From positions 1 to 64,000 of the forward strand of contig JAHBWC010000043.1 in the NCBI GenBank assembly GCA_019637225.1: DNA of 64,000 bases, given 5' to 3'. The notes below the pieces were generated by a model, which did no database searches, had not been told where the DNA came from, and saw only the letters and a program-made list of their open reading frames with translations. The DNA comes from Labilithrix sp. Its GTDB lineage: Bacteria; Myxococcota_A; Polyangia; Polyangiales; Polyangiaceae. Every line of letters begins with the position of its first letter. Within the stretch, counting starts at the first letter, position 1. The translations under genes and the position numbers were made by a program. Positions 16,733-23,674 of this stretch are shown in pieces.

Positions 16733-18394
16733 TCAGCCCTTCGTGAGCATCAGCACGGCGAGGAGCGCGAAGCCGAGCACCGCGACGAGGAGCGCGATCG
16801 CGAGGCCGCCGCCGGGCGGCTTCGCGGTGACGCGCTCGCGCGCGGCCGCGGGCTCGTCGAGATCGGCGAGCAGCATGATGGCGCGCGCCTCGCGCGCGGC
16901 CGCCGTGAGGAGCAGGACCTCGAGCACCGCCGCGGCGAAGAGCGCGAGCAGGCCGATGAACAGGCCGAGCCGATGGCTCGCGCGGTTCGCCGCGCCGCGC
17001 GTGGCCATGCCGTCGAGCGCGAGCCAGCGCGGGAAGCCCGTCGCCGGGCGCTTCGCCAGCCAGGGACCGATGCTGCACGCCTCGTCCGGGCGCACGCCGG
17101 GCGCGTCGCCGACGAGGAACGGCTTCGCGATCGCCGCCCCCGCCAGCCGCTCGGCGCCGCGCGGCTCTCCCGAGACGACGATCCAGTGCAGGCCGGGCGC
17201 GAGGGCGGGCATCGCGAAGCGCGCGCGCGGGACCGGATCGCCAGGCTCGACGGCGAGCGGGAGCGCGGCGGCGAAGACGCGGCCGCGCTCGTCGTCGACC
17301 TCGGCGTACACGACGGTGCGCGGGTTCGGCGCGACGAGGACCGCGGTCTCCTTCGTCCCCGCGCGAACGAAGCGCGGCGCGCCGACGAAGAACGCGCCCG
17401 GCGCCACCGGCAGCGCGCCGAACCACGTCCCGTGGCGACCGTCGGGATCCTTCGCGTCGATCTGGATGCCGGCGACGTGCCCGTCGGCGACGGCCGCGAT
17501 CTCCGCCCATCCGTCGCAGCCGATCTTCGCCGTGTCCTCGTCGAGGCGAAGCCCCGCCTCGGGCGTGAGCGTGAGCGTGACGCGCGACGCGTCGCCGCCG
17601 GGCGCCCCGACGTGTGCCCAGAGCGGAGTGGCTTCACCGACGACGAGGCGCTCGCCTTCGACGAGAACGTCGAGCGCGATCGCGCCCTCGCGCTTCGAGG
17701 GACGCACGGCCGCACGCGCCCCGTCGTCCGTCGGCTCGCGCGCCCACGCCGGGCTCTGCCAGTCGACGAAGCCGCGCGCGAGCGGCTCGGCGTCTCCCGC
17801 GGCGCGTACCTCGATCTCGACCGGATCGTTCGGCGCGAGCCCAGGGAGCGCGAGCGAGGGCTCGGCGACGCCGTCGGCGTTGCTCGCGCCCGACCAGCGT
17901 GACTCGTGGCCTTTGCTGCGCGCGATCACCGTGAGGTCGCTGACGCCGAGTGTCTCGCGCGTGCCGCGATCCTCGAGGTACGTGAGCACCTGCCACGCGA
18001 ACGGCACGGGCGCGTCGGGGCTCGCGGGCTTCCCCGGCGGCGCGGCGAAGACGCTCGCGGCGTGCACCACGTTTCCGGCCCCGACGCGCAGGCCGAGCAT
18101 CATGGTCGCGACCGCGACGATCGGCGCGAGCACGATGAGCGCCGTTCGGCGCCGGTTTCGCGCCCGCTCCGCGGTGCGAGCCACGGGAGTCGGCTTCAGC
18201 GGCAGCGGCGGCAGCGGCGCCTCGGACGCCGGCGGCTCGGAGGGCGGCGGCTCGGAGGCCGGCGCATCGGACGTCGGCGGCTCGGACGCCGGCGGCTCGT
18301 CGTCCGGCGGCTCGTCGCCTGGCGGACGCTTCACCGAGCCCATCGCACGCTCGCGCGGGTCGCGGCGCGCCGCGACCCAGGAATCGATGCGCAT
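16733..18394 (-). CDS. Membrane protein with N-terminal PPxxE repeats and large extracytoplasmic beta domain
   Basis: 553 residues from ATG 18394 (ATG 18343 is an alternative). An N-terminal cytoplasmic arm has seven five-residue repeats of the PPASE type. A transmembrane helix (ALIVLAPIVAVATMMLG) follows at about residue 87. Residues 130-440 look like several Ig/MG-like beta modules (DPVEIEVRAAG, RVTLTLTPEAGL, RTVVYAEVDDERG). Near the C terminus two more hydrophobic helices lie at about 465-490 and 528-550. The big middle part is therefore expected outside the cytoplasm. The macroglobulin-like modules suggest binding or structural work, but no motif proves it. A possible -10 TGGTAGGTT is at 18425-18433, 30 nt upstream. 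Confidence 0.7.
   Translation of the reverse strand: MRIDSWVAARRDPRERAMGSVKRPPGDEPPDDEPPASEPPTSDAPASEPPPSEPPASEAPLPPLPLKPTPVARTAERARNRRRTALIVLAPIVAVATMMLGLRVGAGNVVHAASVFAAPPGKPASPDAPVPFAWQVLTYLEDRGTRETLGVSDLTVIARSKGHESRWSGASNADGVAEPSLALPGLAPNDPVEIEVRAAGDAEPLARGFVDWQSPAWAREPTDDGARAAVRPSKREGAIALDVLVEGERLVVGEATPLWAHVGAPGGDASRVTLTLTPEAGLRLDEDTAKIGCDGWAEIAAVADGHVAGIQIDAKDPDGRHGTWFGALPVAPGAFFVGAPRFVRAGTKETAVLVAPNPRTVVYAEVDDERGRVFAAALPLAVEPGDPVPRARFAMPALAPGLHWIVVSGEPRGAERLAGAAIAKPFLVGDAPGVRPDEACSIGPWLAKRPATGFPRWLALDGMATRGAANRASHRLGLFIGLLALFAAAVLEVLLLTAAAREARAIMLLADLDEPAAARERVTAKPPGGGLAIALLVAVLGFALLAVLMLTKG
18221..18325. repeat. Seven tandem 15-bp units coding the PPxxE repeats
   Basis: Seven copies of a 15-bp unit close to CTCGGACGCCGGCGG on the plus strand, encoding (on minus) PPGDE, PPDDE, PPASE, PPTSD, APASE, PPPSE and PPASE. 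The first and fifth units are identical, which points to unequal crossing-over or slippage. Confidence 0.85.
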
Positions 18395-18559
18395 CGAGCG
18401 TCGCTTCGGCGAACCATCAAGCGAAACCTACCAGAGCTCCCGCCGGCGACGACGCGCGAGGCGGCGCGCGAGGCGCGCGGGATCGCCGTGCGGTCGCGCT
18501 CGACCGTCGGCGCGCGCCGGAGCGACCGAAAAAGCGCCCGCTCCCGGCGCTGCGTGCGC

Positions 18560-18592
18560 GACAAAGCTTGTCAAATGAGGGGCCTGTCCCCT
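18560..18592. promoter_or_regulatory. Two adjacent inverted repeats upstream of sdhC
   Basis: GACAA-AGC-TTGTC at 18560-18572 is a perfect 5-bp dyad. Six nt later AGGGG-CCTGT-CCCCT at 18578-18592 is a second perfect 5-bp inverted repeat. Both lie within 50 nt of ATG 18608. They could be an operator or an mRNA hairpin. I did not see a second copy in this window. Confidence 0.35.
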
Positions 18593-18607
18593 AAACCCCA
18601 TCCTGGA

Positions 18608-19285
18608 ATGTCGTCCGCTGCAAGCACGAGCCGACCCGTCGACACGTCGTTCATCCGATCCCGCCTTGGGTCGTTCCTCGCCGTCGCGCCGCTGAGCGTG
18701 TGGACGGTGAACCACCTCTGGAACAACCTGGCCGCCTTCAAGGGCGCCGAGGCGTGGCAGTCGAGCGTCACGGAATACTCGCACCCGCTCGCGTTCTTCG
18801 CGTCGTCGCTCATCGCGCTGCTGCCGCTCGCGCTCCACACGATCTGGGGCATCGGCCGCCTCCGGACCGTCCGGCCGAACATCGACCGCTACCGGTACTT
18901 CGGCAACCTCCGGTACCTGCTGCAGCGCCTCTCGGCGATCGGCCTCCTGCTCTTCCTCGGCGCCCACCTCTGGCTCGCCATGCTGCGGCCCCGCCTCACG
19001 ACGGGCCGGCCCGAGGCGTTCACCGACATCGCGCACGAGATGCACCACCACCTGCCGACGCTGCTCGTCTACACGCTCGGCGTCCTCGGGGTCTCGTACC
19101 ACCTCGCGAACGGCATCAACACGTTCGCGATGGGCTGGGGCCTCGCCACCAGCCGCCGCGCCTTGAAGAAGGTCGACCTCTTCGTCTGGGTCGCGTTCCT
19201 CGGCCTCCTGGCGATGGGGTGGGGCGCCGTCTACGCGCTCTGGGACGCAGGCGGACAGCTCCCCGCGGCTCCGAGCGCCCACTGA
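18608..19285 (+). CDS. sdhC: Succinate dehydrogenase/fumarate reductase cytochrome b subunit (orphan)
   Basis: 225 residues, start ATG 18608 (ATG 18575 is in frame but runs through an inverted repeat). Five hydrophobic helices fit the di-heme cytochrome b558 type found in Bacillus, Wolinella and deltaproteobacteria. Histidines that could bind the hemes are in VNHLWNN, EYSHPLAFF, FLGAHLWLAM, EMHHHLPT and SYHLANGIN. The subunit anchors the flavoprotein and iron-sulfur subunits to the membrane and passes electrons to quinone. Oddly, sdhA and sdhB do not follow; the next gene is on the other strand. A degenerate copy of this gene's 3' part lies about 940 bp downstream at 20051-20096. Confidence 0.88.
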   Translation: MSSAASTSRPVDTSFIRSRLGSFLAVAPLSVWTVNHLWNNLAAFKGAEAWQSSVTEYSHPLAFFASSLIALLPLALHTIWGIGRLRTVRPNIDRYRYFGNLRYLLQRLSAIGLLLFLGAHLWLAMLRPRLTTGRPEAFTDIAHEMHHHLPTLLVYTLGVLGVSYHLANGINTFAMGWGLATSRRALKKVDLFVWVAFLGLLAMGWGAVYALWDAGGQLPAAPSAH

Positions 19286-19390
19286 CACTGAGCGCGCGGC
19301 GCCGTCCGCGTCGCTGAGGCCTCTTCGCGGGGCCCGATCGCTACCCGTCGCGCGCGGACGTATCGCCGAGTCGAGCCGTCGACCGCGCCG

Positions 19391-19981
19391 TCAGCGGTCG
19401 GGGCGTCGTCCTTCGTCGAGATCGACGCCCGCGTAGACGTCGGCGAGGGAGACGCCGCCTCCGTGCTCCGGCAAGTCGACGACGGCGTCGTCCCGCACGT
19501 GGGTGGTCAACCGCCATTGGCCGTCGCCCTCGCGCCGAAAGTGATCGATGCGCCGCTCCCGATGGGACACGATGAGGTAGTCGCGGAGCTCGACGATGCT
19601 CTGGTAGTGGAGGAACTTCTTGCCACGGTCGAAGTCTTCGGTCGTGTCGGACGTCACCTCGACGATCAGCGTCGGATTCAGGAGGGACGGCGGATCGGCG
19701 TCGTCGTAGCGTCGCGGTCCGCACGCCACGGTCACGTCCGGATACGTGTAGAGCTTCGTCGCCGGAACGTGGACGCGCTGATCGCTGCTCAGCGTGAGGC
19801 ACCCGCGATCTCGAGTGAGCAGCACGAGCGCAGCCGCCAGGTTGCTCGCGAGCGCGTTGTGCGCAGGCCGGGCGCCGGCCATCGCGACGATCACGCCCGC
19901 GATGAACTCGTGCTTTCGATCGCTCACGCGTTCGAGCGCGAGGTACTCCGCCTCGGTGAACGTCGTGGGCACTGCGGTCAT
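19391..19981 (-). CDS. Uma2-family (PD-(D/E)XK-type) putative nuclease
   Basis: 196 residues from ATG 19981, chosen because a TGCTACATT element lies 7 nt upstream; the longer ORF start at 20062 would precede this element. Family signatures are the N-terminal TEAEYLALE, the HNALASNLAAAL helix, YPDVTVACGPR carrying the catalytic Asp, and LIVEVTSDTTEDFDRGKK carrying the Glu and Lys. Uma2 proteins (DUF820) are usually present in many copies, especially in cyanobacteria and some Myxococcota, and their biological role is not settled. It sits between sdhC and a degenerate duplicate of the sdhC 3' region, so it may have arrived with a rearrangement. Confidence 0.88.
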   Translation of the reverse strand: MTAVPTTFTEAEYLALERVSDRKHEFIAGVIVAMAGARPAHNALASNLAAALVLLTRDRGCLTLSSDQRVHVPATKLYTYPDVTVACGPRRYDDADPPSLLNPTLIVEVTSDTTEDFDRGKKFLHYQSIVELRDYLIVSHRERRIDHFRREGDGQWRLTTHVRDDAVVDLPEHGGGVSLADVYAGVDLDEGRRPDR

Positions 19982-19988
19982 TGGCTCG

Positions 19989-19997
19989 AATGTAGCA
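19989..19997 (-). promoter_or_regulatory. Extended -10 element of the Uma2 gene, leaderless
   Basis: On the minus strand TGCTACATT followed by 7 nt and ATG 19981. Same layout as at 14947 and 58802. Confidence 0.5.
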
Positions 19998-20040
19998 CGC
20001 GGCACGTCGCTCCCCGCCGCGGCGGCCGCGGCCTCATCCG

Positions 20041-20111
20041 TCACGGACCTCGGTACCAACACGTTCGCCCTGGGCTGGGGGCCACCAGCCGCGCGCGGGC
20101 CGCTCGGGTGA
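20041..20111 (+). pseudogene. Degenerate remnant of the sdhC 3' region
   Basis: 20051-20096 aligns with 19111-19159 inside sdhC: CAACACGTTCGC, TGGGCTGGGG and GCCACCAGCCGC are shared in order, with one 4-nt gap and a few mismatches. The translated remnant reads TNTFALGWG against INTFAMGWG in SdhC. Similarity fades on both sides. The fragment has no start and ends at a TGA at 20109-20111. It lies immediately before the livJ promoter. I take it as the leftover of a local duplication that now brackets the Uma2 gene. Confidence 0.65.
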
Positions 20112-20136
20112 CGCCTTCGGGGTGCCGTGATATGCG
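20108..20136 (+). promoter_or_regulatory. Candidate promoter of livJH, leaderless
   Basis: GTGACG (20108-20113), 17-nt spacer, TATGCG (20131-20136) preceded by TGA as an extended -10. ATG 20143 begins 6 nt after the hexamer. Confidence 0.45.
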
Positions 20137-20142
20137 GCGGTG

Positions 20143-21282
20143 ATGGTGTCCCGGCGGGTCTTCGGCCTCGGCGTCGCGCTCGCCGCGCTGCTGGTCGCCG
20201 GCTGCGAGAAGGACGACCCGAACGAGATCAAGGTCGGCGCTTACCTCTCGCTCTCGGGGGCGGACTCCACCTTCGGCACCGACACGCGCGAGGGCATCGA
20301 GCTCGCGGTCGAGGAGACGAACGCGGCCGGCGGCGTGAAGGGCAAGCGGATCCGCGTCATCTACGAGGACGACAAGTCCACGACGCACGAGGCGGTGCAG
20401 AAGGTCCGCCAGCTCATCGATCGCAACAAGGTCGTCGCGCTCCTCGGCGAGGTCGCGTCGAGCCGCTCGCTCGCGGGCGGGCTCATCGCCAACACGAGCA
20501 AGGTCCCGATGGTCACGCCGTCGTCGACCGCGGTCGAGGTCACGAAGAACCGCCGGTGGGTCTTCCGCTCGTGCTTCACCGACGATCAGCAGGGCGCCGT
20601 CGGCGCTCGCTTCATCTGGAACGACCTCGGGAAGAAGAGGGTCGGCGTCTTCTTCGCCGCGCAAGACTCCTACTCCTCGGGCCTCGCGCGCGCCTTCCGC
20701 GACGAGTTCAAGAAGCTCGGCGGCGAGATCGTCATCGACAAGGGCTACCAGAAGGGCGAGACGAACTTCCGCACGTACCTCTCGGAGCTCAAGGCGGCGA
20801 ACCCGGACGTGCTCTTCGTGCCCAACTACTACAACGAGATGGTGCTCATCGCGCGTCAGGCACGCGAGGTCGGCATCCCCGGCTCGATGTTCGTCGGCGG
20901 CGACGGCTGGGACTCGTCGAACCTGGTCGCCGGCGCCGGCGCCGAGCTCGAGGGCGCGCACTTCACGAACCACTACGCGCCGGACGTGCCGTGGGAGAAC
21001 TCGAAGAAGTTCGTGACCGCCTTCACGGCGAAGTACGAGCACGAGCCGACCAGCCTCACGGCGCAGGGCTACGACGCGGCGAAGCTCCTGTTCGACGCGA
21101 TCGAGCGGGCGCCCGAGACGACGCCGGCGTCGATCCGCGACGCGCTGGCCGCGACGAAGGACTTCAAGGGGGCGACCGGCACGATGACGATGGACAAGGA
21201 CCACAACGCGAACAAGCCGATCGTCGTCGTCCGCATCCAGGACAAGAAGTTCGTCTACGCCACGCAGATCCTCGCCGAGTGA
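20143..21282 (+). CDS. Branched-chain amino-acid-type ABC transporter substrate-binding lipoprotein (LivJ-like)
   Basis: 379 residues from ATG 20143 (GTG 20140 also possible). The signal ends LLVAGC, so the protein is a lipoprotein. It has the two-lobe type 1 periplasmic binding fold: IKVGAYLSLSGADSTFG at the start, YEDDKSTTHEAVQKVRQLI, LGEVASSRSLA in the ligand hinge, and YQKGETNFRTYLSELKAANPDV. This family binds Leu/Ile/Val and also other amino acids, amides or urea; the ligand cannot be read from sequence here. The permease gene follows after 7 nt, so the two form an operon. The second permease and the ATPases are not nearby. Confidence 0.9.
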   Translation: MVSRRVFGLGVALAALLVAGCEKDDPNEIKVGAYLSLSGADSTFGTDTREGIELAVEETNAAGGVKGKRIRVIYEDDKSTTHEAVQKVRQLIDRNKVVALLGEVASSRSLAGGLIANTSKVPMVTPSSTAVEVTKNRRWVFRSCFTDDQQGAVGARFIWNDLGKKRVGVFFAAQDSYSSGLARAFRDEFKKLGGEIVIDKGYQKGETNFRTYLSELKAANPDVLFVPNYYNEMVLIARQAREVGIPGSMFVGGDGWDSSNLVAGAGAELEGAHFTNHYAPDVPWENSKKFVTAFTAKYEHEPTSLTAQGYDAAKLLFDAIERAPETTPASIRDALAATKDFKGATGTMTMDKDHNANKPIVVVRIQDKKFVYATQILAE

Positions 21283-21289
21283 GCCGCTC

Positions 21290-22273
21290 GTGAACATCCT
21301 CGAGGCGATCTTCACCGGCATCACCCAGGGCGCGATGATCGCCCTCGTCGCCCTGGGCTACACGATGGTCTACGGCGTGCTGAAGCTCATCAACTTCGCC
21401 CACAGCGAAGTGTTCATGATGGCCGCCTACTTCGGCCTCGTGTTCCTCGCGCTGCTCATCGGCGACCTCTCGTCCGTCAACGGAATCGTCTCGCCCACGG
21501 CGGCCAGCTCGGTCTTCGCCGGCGTCTTCGGCGCCCTCCGCGGGCACCCGCTCGTCGCGACGGCGGCCGCGACGATCCTCGCGATGCTCGCCGCCTCCGC
21601 GCTCGGCATCGGCGTCGAGCGCGTCGCGTACAAGCCGCTCCGCGGCCGCGGCAAGGGCGCGCTCGTCCGCGTCACGCCGCTCGTCACGGCGCTCGGCATG
21701 TCGGTGCTGCTCCAGAACCTGGCGCAGCTACTCTTCACGGCGCGCTTCCGTCCGTACCCGCAGGTGCTGACGGGCGAGGTCGAGGTCCCCGGCTTGGGCG
21801 CGATCTCGAGCTCGCGCGCGCTCATCCTCGTGGCCGCGGTCGCGGTGATGGCCGGGCTCGAGCTGATCGTGAAGCGCACGTGGTTCGGCAAGGCGATGCG
21901 CGCGCTCAGCGCGAACGAGGAGGCCGCTCGGCTGATGGGCGTCCGCACCTCGCGGGTCATCTCGATGACGTTCGCGCTCGGGTCATCGCTCGCGGCGCTG
22001 GGCGCGGTGCTCTTCTGCCTCGATCAGTCCCAGGTCTACCCGACGATGGGCGTCGTCATCGGCACCCGCGCGTTCGTCGCCGCCGTGCTCGGCGGCATCG
22101 GCAGCATCACCGGCGCGATGCTCGGTGGCCTCCTCATCGGCGTCATCGGCGAGCTCGTGAAGCTCACCGACTACTCCGGCGGCGTCGACGTCCTCGTCTT
22201 TCTCGTCCTCATCGTGGTGCTCCTCGTGCGACCCGCGGGTCTCCTGGGCTCGACGCGCACCGAGAAGGTCTGA
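21290..22273 (+). CDS. Branched-chain amino-acid-type ABC transporter permease (LivH-like)
   Basis: 327 residues from GTG 21290. Eight or so hydrophobic helices and the LivH hallmarks GYTMVYGVLKLINFAHSEV near the N terminus and LSANEEAARLMGVRTSRVI, the loop that meets the ATPase, in the middle; IGSITGAMLGGLLIGVIGEL near the C terminus. It imports the ligand of the upstream binding protein. Normally livM, livG and livF follow, but here the next genes are small lipoproteins, so the remaining subunits must be elsewhere or be shared. Confidence 0.92.
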   Translation: MNILEAIFTGITQGAMIALVALGYTMVYGVLKLINFAHSEVFMMAAYFGLVFLALLIGDLSSVNGIVSPTAASSVFAGVFGALRGHPLVATAAATILAMLAASALGIGVERVAYKPLRGRGKGALVRVTPLVTALGMSVLLQNLAQLLFTARFRPYPQVLTGEVEVPGLGAISSSRALILVAAVAVMAGLELIVKRTWFGKAMRALSANEEAARLMGVRTSRVISMTFALGSSLAALGAVLFCLDQSQVYPTMGVVIGTRAFVAAVLGGIGSITGAMLGGLLIGVIGELVKLTDYSGGVDVLVFLVLIVVLLVRPAGLLGSTRTEKV

Positions 22274-22274
22274 G

Positions 22275-22294
22275 CGCCGCGGAGCGCTGCGGCG
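22275..22294 (+). terminator. GC hairpin after livH
   Basis: CGCCGC-GGAGCGCT-GCGGCG directly after the stop of the permease gene. Perfect 6-bp stem, no T-tract. Its place supports the end of the two-gene transcript. Confidence 0.35.
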
Positions 22295-22416
22295 GGCGGG
22301 CGGCGACCGGCCGCGGCGTGCGGCGCTTGGAGCGACTGCGCCCCCACGTCCGAAGGCCTGCGCCGCGACGTGCTCGAGGCATCTCCGTTGCAACGCCGAG
22401 CGCGGAGGTGTTCGTC

Positions 22417-22857
22417 ATGGTGAGCCTCGGTCGATCGGTTCCCGTCGTCTGCCTCGGGGTGCTCCTCGTCGCGACGGCCGGCTGCAAGCGGGACCGCGCG
22501 GACCGTGACCGCGCGGGCGCGGCCTCGACGGCGACCACGCAGAGCGCCGACGTCGCTTCGATGGCCAAGAACGCGAGCGAGCGCGTCGCCGACGCGCGCT
22601 GCCGTCGCGAGGTCTCCTGCGATCACGTCGGCCCCTCGCGCCGACACGAGAGCCTCGAGACGTGCCGCGGCCTCTACGCCTGGGACATGGCGCGCAAGCT
22701 CAACGCGGAGGCGTGCCCGCGAGGTATCGACGAGGCCCAGCTCACCCGATGTGTCGCGTCGATCGACGCCGCGGGCTGCTTCGATCCGGTCAGCGTGTTC
22801 GAGCGGCTCGAGGAATGCCGCGCGAGCAAGCTCTGCCTCGCGGGCGTGGGACCGTAG
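22417..22857 (+). CDS. DUF6184-type small lipoprotein, copy 1
   Basis: 146 residues, ATG 22417 with a strong GGAGG ribosome site. The signal ends LVATAGC, a lipobox, followed by a charged KRDRADRDR linker. The mature domain has six cysteines in the layout DARCRREVSCDHVG, ETCRGL, EACPRGID, TRCVASIDAAGC, EECRASKLC, as in the DUF6184 lipoproteins of myxobacteria, a family sometimes labelled natural-product-biosynthesis lipoprotein without known activity. A second copy lies 214 bp downstream with a matching leader (CGCGGAGGTnTT...ATG), so the pair is a tandem duplication that includes the 5' region. Confidence 0.85.
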   Translation: MVSLGRSVPVVCLGVLLVATAGCKRDRADRDRAGAASTATTQSADVASMAKNASERVADARCRREVSCDHVGPSRRHESLETCRGLYAWDMARKLNAEACPRGIDEAQLTRCVASIDAAGCFDPVSVFERLEECRASKLCLAGVGP

Positions 22858-22885
22858 GCCTCGCGGGATCGTCGCGCCCTCGCGG

Positions 22886-22902
22886 CGCGCGGTCGCCGCG
22901 CG
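22886..22902 (+). terminator. GC hairpin after DUF6184 copy 1
   Basis: CGCGCGG-TCG-CCGCGCG, a perfect 7-bp stem with a 3-nt loop, about 30 nt after the stop. No T-tract. Confidence 0.4.
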
Positions 22903-23071
22903 TGTGCGCGCCCGGCGTTCGACCGGGGCGGGAAGGCCGGGCGGTGAGCCCGAGGCTCCCGTGATCGCCGCCGCCCCGCCGGCGCGATTTGCCGTTGCGG
23001 CACGCGCGCTTGCCGTCGCTCGCGCTCGCGAGGGCACCGCGGTTGCACGCTGCCCCGCGGAGGTATTGCTC

Positions 23072-23569
23072 ATGCTCAGTCTTCGTCACCTCGTTTCGGT
23101 CGCGTGCGTCGGTGCCGGAATCCTCGCCGCGGTCGGCTGCAACCGCGACCGCGCCGATCGCGAGCGCACCGTCGGCCAGGACCGCACGCCGGTCACCGGC
23201 GAAGACCGCCCCACCGGCGAGCGCGAGCCGCGCGGCGTCACCACGGTCACCGGGGCCGGCGTCCTCGGGAACACCGCCGCGATCGAGCGCATCGTCGCGG
23301 CGCGCTGCCAGCGCGAGGCGGGCTGCAAGAACATCGGCGCCGAGAAGAAGCACGTGAGCGAGCAGGCCTGCGTTCAGAAGCTGAAGGCGGACATGAAGGA
23401 CGACCTCGGCACGAACGAGTGTCCGCGCGGGATCGACAACAAGGAGCTCAACGACTGCCTCTCCGCGATCCACAAGGAGGAGTGCAATAACCCCATCGAC
23501 TCGATCAGCCGCCTCGCCGCGTGCCGCTCGAGCGAGCTCTGCCTGAAGAGCGCCGCCCCGACGCGGTGA
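23072..23569 (+). CDS. DUF6184-type small lipoprotein, copy 2
   Basis: 165 residues, ATG 23072 with GGAGG at 23059-23063. The signal ends LAAVGC, then the same NRDRADRER charged start as copy 1. The six-cysteine domain matches copy 1: AARCQREAGCKNIG, QACVQKL, NECPRGID, NDCLSAIHKEEC, AACRSSELC. The linker is longer (TGEDRPTGEREPRG). Retention of two copies with the same ribosome-site region suggests parallel expression. No catalytic motif is present; the disulfide-rich domain probably binds something in the periplasm or at the surface. Confidence 0.87.
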   Translation: MLSLRHLVSVACVGAGILAAVGCNRDRADRERTVGQDRTPVTGEDRPTGEREPRGVTTVTGAGVLGNTAAIERIVAARCQREAGCKNIGAEKKHVSEQACVQKLKADMKDDLGTNECPRGIDNKELNDCLSAIHKEECNNPIDSISRLAACRSSELCLKSAAPTR

Positions 23570-23590
23570 CGGGCGCGACGCGCCGGGGGC

Positions 23591-23616
23591 GCGGCTCCGC
23601 CGGGAGACGGAGCCGC
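23591..23616. terminator. Strong hairpin between convergent genes
   Basis: GCGGCTCCG-CCGGGAGA-CGGAGCCGC, a perfect 9-bp stem with an 8-nt loop, between the second DUF6184 gene (+) and the lipoprotein gene ending at 23675 (-). This is the best hairpin of the window and could end transcripts from both sides. No T-tract. Confidence 0.55.
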
Positions 23617-23674
23617 TCTGTCGATCGTCCGCGAAGCCTGCGCCTTCAGCGCCGCGGGGCGGTCGCCGTCGCGA

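Noticed and set aside
18331..18417. 28-codon upstream ORF of the PPxxE membrane protein, 7 nt after TGGTAGGTT
   Set aside because: Arrangement resembles the uORF at 63881-63940, but the peptide is Arg/Ala noise and the main ORF can start at ATG 18394 on the same transcript; not strong enough to list as a gene.
20143..22273. Urea transporter (UrtAB) instead of LivJH
   Set aside because: Substrate specificity cannot be decided; no urease or urt partner genes are adjacent.
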